From Nautilus pompilius (lineage: Eukaryota; Mollusca; Cephalopoda; Nautilida; Nautilidae): a stretch of 64,000 nucleotides of DNA. The notes beneath the pieces are model-generated. The model was given only the letters and a program-made list of their open reading frames with translations, did no database searches and was not told the DNA's origin. The stretch lies in the NCBI GenBank assembly GCA_018389105.1, contig JACATO010002220.1:124001-188000 (forward strand), given 5' to 3'. Position 1 is the stretch's first letter; each line of letters starts with the position of its first letter. This document shows positions 62,201 through 64,000 of this stretch, in pieces. Both the position numbers and the translations under genes were made by a program.

Positions 62201-63092
62201 AGTGTGTGTGTGCAAACGTTTTATCCTCAATAAATCCACACAATTTATATCAGTATCCCTATATTGTTTTTAACTGTGAGTATTTTAATAATTGAAATTT
62301 CTTCAGTAACTTTTTTATGCACTCGCATACACTTCTGAAGGAGGGCGTTTGTGCTATTAACCATCCAGGCTTGGTTACTTGATACATGCACAGAGCATTC
62401 CTACTGGTATTTTCTCCTAACTAACTAGCTGTCTTTAGGCTTGAAATTTTGCTACCTCAAACTGTGTGCTAGCTAGTACTTTTATAAACACTTAATTGAG
62501 ATGAGGGATACCCACCACCAATGTTATGTGTGTGCTTCTGGATGTGTAGCCAGTTGATGTGGGCATAGAACCGGCCATAATGGAAGTGATATGAAAAAAG
62601 AAGAAAAACTGTCCCTAGAAGATGTCATTAATCCATAGGGGTGTGACGTTGGACCATTTCCATCATGAAACTATGACAACAGTAATGTGGGCAGTTGATG
62701 TAGAAACACTTTTTCACTGCATCTTGCTTCTGCCTTGGCAAGCATCTGTTAGACAATGGATACTTTTATAGTTTAAATGTATTTTGGTTTTATTGCATCA
62801 TTGTAGTGTATTTTTCAAGATGTGTATTCTTGACAGTACGAACATTAGCACTTATCAGCAAATAACACATTTCAAGAAATGTGTTTATTTATGCTGACTG
62901 GAAGAATTATCAAACAAAACTATCCTGCACAACATGAACAAACATAGACAGAATTGAAAAAAAGAAAGAATTTTAGGCAGTAGAAATAATAAGCTTTGGA
63001 ACTCTTTCCTTTGTTTGCTTCAGGAAAGTCAAAGAAAAATGCAAGGCAAAGTGATGTTAAGACCAAAACTAGTTGTAAGAAATCCAAAAAAG
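7973..63092 (+). CDS. SETDB1: SETDB1 histone H3K9 methyltransferase, 5' part, 17 exons, runs off the right edge
   Basis: SETDB1 methylates H3K9 and represses transposons and genes in chromatin. The exons join into 608 codons plus one base with no internal stop: 7973-8063, 9564-9755, 11707-11800, 22223-22351, 22462-22594, 25022-25089, 25237-25339, 25582-25693, 47354-47441, 48399-48472, 49129-49202, 50485-50543, 51421-51541, 52594-52729, 54247-54429, 56572-56670, 63024-63092. Each junction is GT-AG and phase-consistent. Residues about 60-115 form a charged, probably helical N-terminus. V142-E155 is a hydrophobic-acidic SUMO-interacting-like motif. Residues about 237-445 are the tandem Tudor block: [27 protein letters not shown] and [12 protein letters not shown], all matching vertebrate SETDB1. 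Residues 446-608 are a basic linker. The MBD, pre-SET and split SET domains must lie to the right. The start at 7973 is the first ATG; M7 at 7991 is an alternative. Confidence 0.95.
8064..9563 (+). other. SETDB1 intron 1
   Basis: Contains the 52-bp tandem array at 8318-8931; nothing else is recognised. Confidence 0.75.
8318..8931. repeat. 52-bp minisatellite, about 12 copies
   Basis: The unit contains TGCCATGCATGAACAGGGAT, then AACATCTTTCTCTTGAG and TTCTGGGTT. Starts at 8318, 8371, 8423, 8475 and so on give a 52-bp period. The fifth and last units share a variant (GCACCA..TATGAAAAGG), which suggests block duplication of several units. Long minus-strand open frames across it (up to 179 codons) are by-products of a stop-free unit whose length is not a multiple of three. 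Confidence 0.95.
9564..9755 (+). CDS. SETDB1: SETDB1 exon 2
   Basis: Acceptor TTGTAG|ATTCCC, donor GAAA|GTAAGT. It codes a lysine/acid-rich start followed by a likely helix ([14 protein letters not shown]). Confidence 0.9.
9756..11706 (+). other. SETDB1 intron 2
   Basis: AT-rich; poly-T and poly-G runs only. No exon or mobile element recognised. Confidence 0.7.
11707..11800 (+). CDS. SETDB1: SETDB1 exon 3
   Basis: Acceptor CTATAG|GAAAAC, donor ATAGT|GTGAGT. It codes a charged helical stretch ([18 protein letters not shown]) in line with the N-terminal coiled region of the family. Confidence 0.9.
12382..13801 (-). mobile_element. hAT-family DNA transposon with terminal inverted repeats and 8-bp target duplication
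   Basis: The left end CAGGGGTGCCCAAACATTTT at 12382 is mirrored by AAAGTGCGG...GGGCACCCCTG ending at 13801. Both ends are followed internally by GGCCGCGGGCCGCA. The flanking octamers are ATCTACAG (12374-12381) and ATCTAGAG (13802-13809), 7 of 8 identical, with the CTAG core common in hAT target sites. The element is 1420 bp, short for an autonomous hAT. It sits inside SETDB1 intron 3, opposite in transposase orientation to the gene. Confidence 0.93.
12553..13353 (-). pseudogene. Truncated hAT transposase with BED zinc finger
   Basis: 266 residues, compared with about 600 for full-length relatives (the group that gave rise to ZBED-, GTF2IRD2- and FAM200-like genes). Residues 20-60 form a BED-type finger (C35, C38, H52, H57). 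Then come [17 protein letters not shown]177-E-S with the first catalytic Asp, and V-T-T-D244-G-A-P-A-M-V with the second. After residue 251 the similarity stops abruptly, so the region with the catalytic Glu and the hATC dimerisation domain is deleted. The surviving part is free of stops, so the copy is fairly young. Confidence 0.9.
13810..16239 (+). other. Middle part of SETDB1 intron 3
   Basis: No gene. About 14080-14150 resembles 23465-23550 (CCACATGCTTT-GGCATCA motif), suggesting an unclassified dispersed repeat. The block at about 15789-15880 has TATCGG/GCCGATAA motifs that may be an old hAT end. Confidence 0.5.
16240..17250 (+). pseudogene. Decayed Tc1-like transposase
   Basis: Visible only across several frames. 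It reads F-T-N-E-S-K-F-E-L near 16708, [12 protein letters not shown] near 16770, W-L-A-Q-N-P-D-M near 17040 (Tc1 proteins have W-P-A-Q-S-P-D-L) and [14 protein letters not shown] near 17155 (Tc1: E-W-N-N-I-P-Q-E-Y-I). Many stops and frameshifts; the element is long dead. Inverted repeats were not found. Confidence 0.75.
17455..18708 (+). mobile_element. Mariner-like transposon, full length with TIRs and TA duplication (copy A)
   Basis: The left end TTAGGTCATTACAAAAGTTT is mirrored by the right end, which reads TTAGGTTGTTACAAAAGTTT on the other strand. TA flanks both sides (17453-17454 and 18709-18710). The length of 1254 bp is typical of mariner. A related, internally deleted copy lies at 41642-42675. 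Inserted in SETDB1 intron 3 next to a Tc1 relic. Confidence 0.93.
17644..18572 (+). pseudogene. Mariner transposase, frameshifted and catalytically dead
   Basis: The N-terminal helix-turn-helix part (from 17644) reads H-K-A-S-E-A-x-H-N-V-K-Q-A-W and W-F-A-K-F-Q-S-G-D. The frame breaks near 17895. The rest resumes at about 18057 with D-K-K-W-I-L-Y (first Asp kept) and ends in the frame starting 18303. There the second motif is L-L-H-N-N-A-R-P-H (Asp to Asn) and the third is Y-S-P-D-L-S-P-T-N (Asp to Asn), so two of the three DD34D residues are lost besides the frameshifts. Confidence 0.9.
19090..20935 (+). pseudogene. Unassigned decayed protein-coding relic, probably transposon-derived
   Basis: A long run of protein-like sequence is spread over three frames with stops. 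It begins near 19169 ([10 protein letters not shown], then S-K-G-R-Q-K-H-E-Q, a possible zinc-finger start) and goes on to [13 protein letters not shown] near 19735. It ends in a lysine/glutamate-rich tail near 20640-20930. The layout recalls hAT-like or retrogene-derived proteins, but I cannot name the family. Confidence 0.45.
22223..22351 (+). CDS. SETDB1: SETDB1 exon 4 (SUMO-interacting-like motif)
   Basis: Acceptor GTCCAG|CTCC, donor GCACG|GTGAGT. It codes [14 protein letters not shown], aligned with the acidic hydrophobic motif before the Tudor domains of vertebrate SETDB1. Confidence 0.95.
22462..22594 (+). CDS. SETDB1: SETDB1 exon 5
   Basis: Acceptor GTTTAG|TAATG, donor CGGA|GTAAGT. 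It codes a Ser/Asn-rich linker and a helix ([11 protein letters not shown]). Only 110 bp of intron separate it from exon 4. Confidence 0.93.
22595..25021 (+). other. SETDB1 intron 5
   Basis: No gene. It holds a GA/CAGA microsatellite at 24795-24913 and a segment (about 22950-23560) faintly resembling 12060-14150. Confidence 0.65.
24795..24913. repeat. GA / CAGA microsatellite
   Basis: Alternating GA runs and two CAGACAGACAGACAGGAAGG blocks. Open frames here on both strands are low-complexity artefacts. Confidence 0.95.
25022..25089 (+). CDS. SETDB1: SETDB1 exon 6
   Basis: Acceptor TTTTCAG|AATATG, donor AAAAAAGT|GTAAGT. It codes the short linker leading into the first Tudor domain. Confidence 0.9.
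25237..25339 (+). CDS. SETDB1: SETDB1 exon 7 (Tudor 1 start)
   Basis: Codes [21 protein letters not shown], matching the first Tudor strand pair (W-H-K-G-T-L in vertebrates). Donor CCAG|GTGAGT. Confidence 0.95.
25582..25693 (+). CDS. SETDB1: SETDB1 exon 8 (Tudor 1 end)
   Basis: Codes K-V-K-F-D-G-K-G, then L-T-G-K-H-V-A-Y and V-G-S-R-I-V. Splicing across the 21.7-kb intron 8 completes G-S-R-I-V-A. Donor GTGG|GTAAGA. Confidence 0.95.
25694..30177 (+). other. SETDB1 intron 8, first part
   Basis: About 4.5 kb of AT-rich sequence without a supported gene or recognisable element. It has many poly-T/poly-A runs. The segment CCCTAACCCTAACC at 27977-27990 is only two telomere-like units. Confidence 0.6.
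30178..30956 (+). pseudogene. Pogo/Tigger-like transposase relic
   Basis: The N-terminal end reads S-Y-E-I-K-F-K-L near 30179, like the DNA-binding start of pogo proteins. Near 30585 is [11 protein letters not shown], a mutated form of the G-N-M-D-E-T-P catalytic motif. From about 30780 it reads [20 protein letters not shown], the C-terminal hallmark (I-I-K-S-F-K-K-C-G-I-S-N-A-L-D-G in relatives). The central catalytic part is deleted and stops are present. Confidence 0.7.
30957..36444 (+). other. SETDB1 intron 8, second part
   Basis: No supported gene. It contains a G-run (about 31491-31513), a perfect 8-bp hairpin (32380-32401), a tRNA/SINE-like piece at 32885-33060 and an ATT tract at 34581-34615. 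Confidence 0.55.
32885..33060. repeat. tRNA/SINE-like fragment
   Basis: Carries GAGTTTGAATCCCAG (B-box-like), then GTGCCAACTTGGTTTTCTCC and GTTTCCTCCCAAAC. The last string is the reverse complement of the GGAGGAAAC core in the other interspersed copies, so this may be an opposite-strand relative. Confidence 0.45.
36445..36997 (-). mobile_element. Internally deleted mariner-like element with TIRs and TA duplication
   Basis: The left end CGTGGTCCAGTCAAAATGTT and the right end (CAAGATCTGATCAAAAAGTT on the other strand), followed in both cases by C-GGACTAAAT, form about 35-bp imperfect TIRs. TA lies on both flanks. The length is only 553 bp. The minus strand near 36500-36610 reads [13 protein letters not shown], the C-terminal tail typical of GVQW3-type mariner transposases. 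The catalytic core is missing. Confidence 0.85.
36998..38806 (+). other. SETDB1 intron 8, third part
   Basis: No gene. It holds an ATT microsatellite (37508-37533) and two CT tracts (38026-38076 and 38231-38265). Confidence 0.6.
38026..38076. repeat. (CT)n microsatellite
   Basis: About 25 uninterrupted CT units; a second, shorter tract follows at 38231-38265. Confidence 0.95.
39059..39320 (-). pseudogene. Tc1-like transposase C-terminal fragment
   Basis: The frame starts at 39286 and reads M-V-D-N-A-C-S-H (D-D-N-A-R-P-H motif, with the first Asp replaced by Val). It continues [11 protein letters not shown], matching the W-P-A-x-S-P-D-L-N-P-I-E motif, and then Q-N-P-L-R-N. The final Glu of the triad is replaced by Lys (P-I-K). 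It is the end of a longer protein whose front is replaced by the LINE junction at about 39320-39360. Confidence 0.8.
39340..41640 (-). pseudogene. LINE retrotransposon fragment (endonuclease and reverse transcriptase), decayed
   Basis: On the minus strand, about 40890-41060 reads [19 protein letters not shown], like the start of an APE endonuclease (..F-D-I-C-L-Q-E-T-H). Near 40600 it has V-I-I-A-G-D. At 39380-39570 it reads [24 protein letters not shown], then K-G-M-stop-stop-G-C-P-S-S, the G-V-R-Q-G-C-P-L-S block of reverse transcriptases. This fits an L1/Tx1-type LINE ORF2. Charged frames at 41145-41469 may be the ORF1 end. Reverse transcriptase sequence ends abruptly near 39360, before the YADD motif. 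Confidence 0.75.
41642..42675 (+). mobile_element. Mariner-like transposon, internally deleted (copy B)
   Basis: The left end TTAGGTCATTGCAAATGTTT and the right end (TTAGGTTGTTACAAACGTTT on the other strand) match the family of the 17455-18708 copy. TA precedes the left end (41640-41641), but the right flank is GA, so that duplication is damaged. The length is 1034 bp, about 220 bp less than copy A. It interrupts the LINE fragment. Confidence 0.9.
41832..42643 (+). pseudogene. Mariner transposase with central deletion
   Basis: The N-terminal frame (41832-42110) keeps the helix-turn-helix ([15 protein letters not shown]). The segment that should hold the first catalytic Asp (D-x-K-W-I-L-Y in copy A) is deleted. 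The frame from 42290 keeps L-L-H-D-N and Y-S-P-D-L-S-P-T-D, so the second and third aspartates survive here although both are Asn in copy A. Not functional. Confidence 0.9.
43836..45163 (+). other. SETDB1 intron 8, fourth part
   Basis: AT-rich, with long T runs. No gene or element recognised. Confidence 0.6.
45164..45580 (+). pseudogene. Tc1-like transposase N-terminal relic
   Basis: The 133-codon frame ends [13 protein letters not shown], matching the paired helix-turn-helix of Tc1-like proteins (T-V-R-N-R-L-R-x-A-G). About 15 residues later comes L-T-V-E-H, the usual L-T-x-x-H. Other parts of the HTH appear in a second frame. The catalytic domain is absent. Confidence 0.65.
45600..47353 (+). 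other. SETDB1 intron 8, last part
   Basis: No gene recognised. A segment near 45995-46150 (CACTTGCCC, AGTGGTGGGGCAAG, GTAGCCATGGTAAC) loosely resembles 43990-44200, perhaps another dispersed repeat. Confidence 0.5.
47354..47441 (+). CDS. SETDB1: SETDB1 exon 9 (Tudor 2 start)
   Basis: Acceptor CTTTATAG|CTAC. It codes [10 protein letters not shown] (vertebrate L-Y-A-G-I-V-A-E-T-P). Donor CACAG|GTAATA. Confidence 0.96.
48399..48472 (+). CDS. SETDB1: SETDB1 exon 10 (Tudor 2)
   Basis: Codes [14 protein letters not shown], the most conserved Tudor strand of the family. Donor CAAA|GTAAGT. Confidence 0.97.
49129..49202 (+). CDS. SETDB1: SETDB1 exon 11
   Basis: Codes [17 protein letters not shown], which matches T-W-E-D-I-x-x-x-x-x-D-F-I-E-E-Y-V in vertebrates. 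Confidence 0.96.
49985..50245. repeat. Interspersed SINE-like repeat, copy 3
   Basis: Contains GTGGGAGGAAACGAG, GACTGGCTGGTGAAGAAGTG, TGCCAGAGAAGTATGTCAAA and a tail ending GCAGTCCAGTAGTCTAACTA. Lies in SETDB1 intron 11. Confidence 0.7.
50485..50543 (+). CDS. SETDB1: SETDB1 exon 12 (Tudor 3 start)
   Basis: Codes [16 protein letters not shown], near identical to vertebrate R-P-M-V-L-L-K-S-G-Q-L-I-K-T-E-W. Confidence 0.97.
51025..51292. repeat. Interspersed SINE-like repeat, copy 4
   Basis: Contains CTACCAGAACTCTTTGTTTG, TTTAGATGTGCGAGGAAACT, then ACTGGGATTCAAACTCATGC (B-box-like) and GTAGTTTACCACTGGACCAC. It ends about 130 bp before exon 13. Confidence 0.7.
51421..51541 (+). CDS. SETDB1: SETDB1 exon 13 (Tudor 3)
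   Basis: Codes [14 protein letters not shown] and [14 protein letters not shown], the signature end of the triple Tudor block. Confidence 0.97.
51945..52195. repeat. Interspersed SINE-like repeat, copy 5
   Basis: Shows CCTACCAGAAATCTTTG, AGATGTAGGAGGAAGCCC, AGCTGGTTGGTGAAGAAG, GACTTGGATTCAAACTCC and CAGTCCAGAAGTTACCCACT. Confidence 0.7.
52594..52729 (+). CDS. SETDB1: SETDB1 exon 14
   Basis: Codes a basic linker with [12 protein letters not shown], matching P-V-V-Q-Y-T-Q-D-L of vertebrates. Donor TCAG|GTAGTG. Confidence 0.95.
52971..53262. repeat. CT-rich satellite tract with CATCTC interruptions
   Basis: About 290 bp of (CT)n with irregular CATCTC/CCATCT interruptions, in SETDB1 intron 14. 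The serine/leucine-rich and glutamate/arginine-rich open frames over it are artefacts. Confidence 0.97.
53835..54085. repeat. Interspersed SINE-like repeat, copy 6
   Basis: Shows CCTACCAGAGGTGTTCATTT, GAATGTGGAAAGAAACCC, GGTGATGAAGAAGAGC, AAGAAACTATCCTGAACC and CGGACTCTTTACC. It ends 160 bp before exon 15. Confidence 0.65.
54247..54429 (+). CDS. SETDB1: SETDB1 exon 15
   Basis: Acceptor CATTAG|TGAGC, donor AGAG|GTAGAT. It codes a Lys/Ser-rich segment with [11 protein letters not shown], comparable to R-K-Q-V-A-K-K-S-T-S in vertebrates, then W-E-A-P-W-L-K. Confidence 0.95.
54430..56571 (+). other. SETDB1 intron 15
   Basis: Contains the ~101-bp array at 54893-55312; the rest is AT-rich with no recognised element. 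Confidence 0.7.
54893..55312. repeat. ~101-bp tandem repeat, about 4 copies
   Basis: Units start TTGCTCATCTTTATCTCTTT at 54893, 54994, 55095, 55199 and 55300 (partial). The internal string TAGTTGGTAAAGTCCGGTGT loosely resembles a tRNA A-box region. Confidence 0.93.
56572..56670 (+). CDS. SETDB1: SETDB1 exon 16
   Basis: Acceptor GTTGTAG|AACAA, donor ATGG|GTATGT. It codes a Ser-rich stretch and [12 protein letters not shown]. Confidence 0.9.
56671..58393 (+). other. SETDB1 intron 16, first part
   Basis: No gene. About 57480-58250 is GC-richer (GAGGCCGAAGCCGTG, AAGGCCGGGTTAGAG, CCATCGCAGTTGCCC) and may be a decayed retroelement, which I cannot classify. Confidence 0.5.
58394..59698 (+). mobile_element. 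Mariner-like transposon with TIRs and TA duplication (GVQW3-type)
   Basis: The left end CGAGGTCTGTCCAAAAAGAA is mirrored by the right end, which reads CGAGGTCTGTTGTCCAGAAA on the other strand. TA lies at 58392-58393 and 59699-59700. The length is 1305 bp. It is the best preserved transposon of the window and belongs to a different family from the 17455 and 41642 copies; the 553-bp element at 36445 is a closer relative. Confidence 0.95.
58579..59614 (+). pseudogene. Mariner transposase, one frameshift and third catalytic Asp deleted
   Basis: The first frame (58579 to about 59135) holds the HTH ([11 protein letters not shown]) and V-I-T-G-D159-E-M-W. At the A6 run 59132-59137 the frame shifts, and the second frame carries on [12 protein letters not shown] to the stop at 59612-59614, including L-H-H-D-N-A-P-A-H (second Asp kept). 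The third motif reads [11 protein letters not shown], where relatives have four more residues including the catalytic Asp. So about 12 nt are missing in frame near 59430. A single frameshift plus one small deletion makes this copy fairly young. Confidence 0.92.
60481..60960. repeat. 54-bp minisatellite, about 9 copies, open in several frames
   Basis: Units start TTGCCCCAAAGAATCGTAGT at 60481, 60535, 60589, 60643 and so on; the period is 54 bp except the last junction (one base lost). Because 54 is a multiple of three and the unit has few stops, a frame of 181 codons (18-residue unit [12 protein letters not shown]), another of 149 on the same strand and one of 148 on the opposite strand coexist. 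It lies inside SETDB1 intron 16. Confidence 0.95.
61300..62200 (+). pseudogene. Decayed Tc1-like transposase (second type)
   Basis: Fragments in different frames follow Tc1 order: V-L-V-Q-G-A-V near 61710 (V-M-V-W-G-G-I in relatives), L-I-L-F-D-G-T near 61750, [13 protein letters not shown] near 61780, R-H-G-N-Q near 61820 and L-D-P-I-K-H-M near 61935 (L-N-P-I-E-H). Many stops. Inverted repeats were not identified. Confidence 0.65.
63024..63092 (+). CDS. SETDB1: SETDB1 exon 17 (last in window)
   Basis: Acceptor CTTCAG|GAAAG, donor AAAAG|GTAAAA. It codes a Lys-rich, probably nuclear-localising linker. Phase agrees with exon 16; support is otherwise weak because linker sequence is not conserved. 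Confidence 0.75.
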
Positions 63093-64000
63093 GTAAAACA
63101 AATTGGTTTCAGACCTAGCAGATAGGAAACTAACAATAACAACAATGTTTTGTAAAAAGTAAACTACTAATATATTTTTGCGCATCACTAATGGTAGAAG
63201 AAGATAGTGCCCTGTCTTATTAAATTGACAAAAGATGGATGTAATCTGACTGAAATTTACAGATTTTGGGTATGATTATATATATATTGGAGGTCAGGGT
63301 GTGCAGATGATCTTGTATTTCTGTTTACCTGAAGTCTGTTCAGGTTGTGGCCGGGGTGCACTCTCCTGATTGATGGGGGTGGTATTTCTGTTTACCTGAA
63401 ATCTGTTCAGGATGTGGCCGGGGTGCACTCCCCTGATTGACAGGGGTGGTTCTGGAGGAGACTTGATGAAGACCAACTCCAATATCTTCCATCTGTGGTG
63501 AGGGATGGAGCCAGAAGCGTCACAGTATTGCTGTTTGTTGGATGGTGTCTCAGTTGTTCTATGTTTCACTGGCATTTTGAAGACAGGGTTTGCTTGTGTG
63601 GTCGCAGGGTGGAAGAGCATTTGAGATGTTTTTCGTGGTCAGGTGGTCGAAAAAGCATCTAGATCATTAGCCGAGTACAGCCTGTCCATGTCTCACCAGT
63701 ATAATGGAATTAAATGCTTTTTACATGGACGTGGGAGAACCTGGACTGGAGAATTGGTAATTAAAACATGAAATATGTTGAAAATAGCTTCCCTTAACAA
63801 GAGAGTTATTCAGATTACTATCAAAATCAGGCCTTATGACTTAGTCAAATTTATCTTTTTTTAAAAAATGTGTAAATAAATGTGTAATATATAGTAATGC
63901 ATTTTCTTTGTGGAGATTTTCAGCACTTTTTTTTTTAAAGGGGAATTTTTAAAATCAGTAATTCTGTGCCAGCCCAGCTTATAGGCAGGAGGGTGGATAC
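63093..64000 (+). other. SETDB1 intron 17, incomplete
   Basis: Contains a 67-bp tandem duplication (TATTTCTGTTTACCTGAA at 63316 and 63383). The minus-strand 108-codon frame at 63294-63620 runs across it and is Pro/His-rich; no family is recognised. Confidence 0.6.

Noticed and set aside
1..64000. CRISPR array, rRNA genes or complete tRNA genes
   Set aside because: Tandem repeats here have no unique spacers; no rRNA core sequence and no complete cloverleaf with both A and B boxes was seen.

Overview
This is animal (metazoan) genomic DNA: AT-rich, with intron-split genes, GT-AG junctions, microsatellites, minisatellites and many decayed DNA transposons. The recurring tRNA/SINE-like motif and the transposon mix fit a marine lophotrochozoan such as a mollusc, but that assignment is an inference and is weakly supported. 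No bacterial-type operon, CRISPR array or rRNA was seen.

Two host genes are supported, both on the + strand. (1) A small monothiol/dithiol-type glutaredoxin gene (GLRX2/GLRX-like, 117 residues) lies at 537-2769 in two coding exons, just downstream of a 72-bp minisatellite. (2) The rest of the window (7973-63092, continuing past the right edge) is the 5' two-thirds of SETDB1, the H3K9 methyltransferase that silences transposons. I trace 17 coding exons. All 16 intron junctions keep phase and give one open reading frame of 608 codons. It covers the N-terminal coiled region, an acidic SUMO-interacting-like motif and the triple Tudor block. The MBD, pre-SET and SET domains are not in the window.

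The SETDB1 introns are large (intron 8 is about 21.7 kb) and full of mobile-element remains. Intron 3 has a hAT element with an 8-bp target duplication, a decayed Tc1-like copy, a full-length but dead mariner and an unassigned transposon-like pseudogene. Intron 8 has a pogo-like relic, a deleted mariner and a composite of a LINE and a second mariner lying between Tc1-like inverted repeats, plus a Tc1-like N-terminal relic. Intron 16 has a third mariner with complete ends, a tandem array of a 54-bp unit that stays open in several frames, and a further Tc1-like relic. Every transposase I could read is broken by stops, frameshifts, deletions or loss of catalytic aspartates.

Other tandem arrays are a 52-bp unit in SETDB1 intron 1, a ~101-bp unit in intron 15 and a ~290-bp CT-rich tract in intron 14. 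At least six copies of a short interspersed repeat, recognised by a GGAGGAAAC core and a GCTGGTGAAG motif, are scattered through the window.
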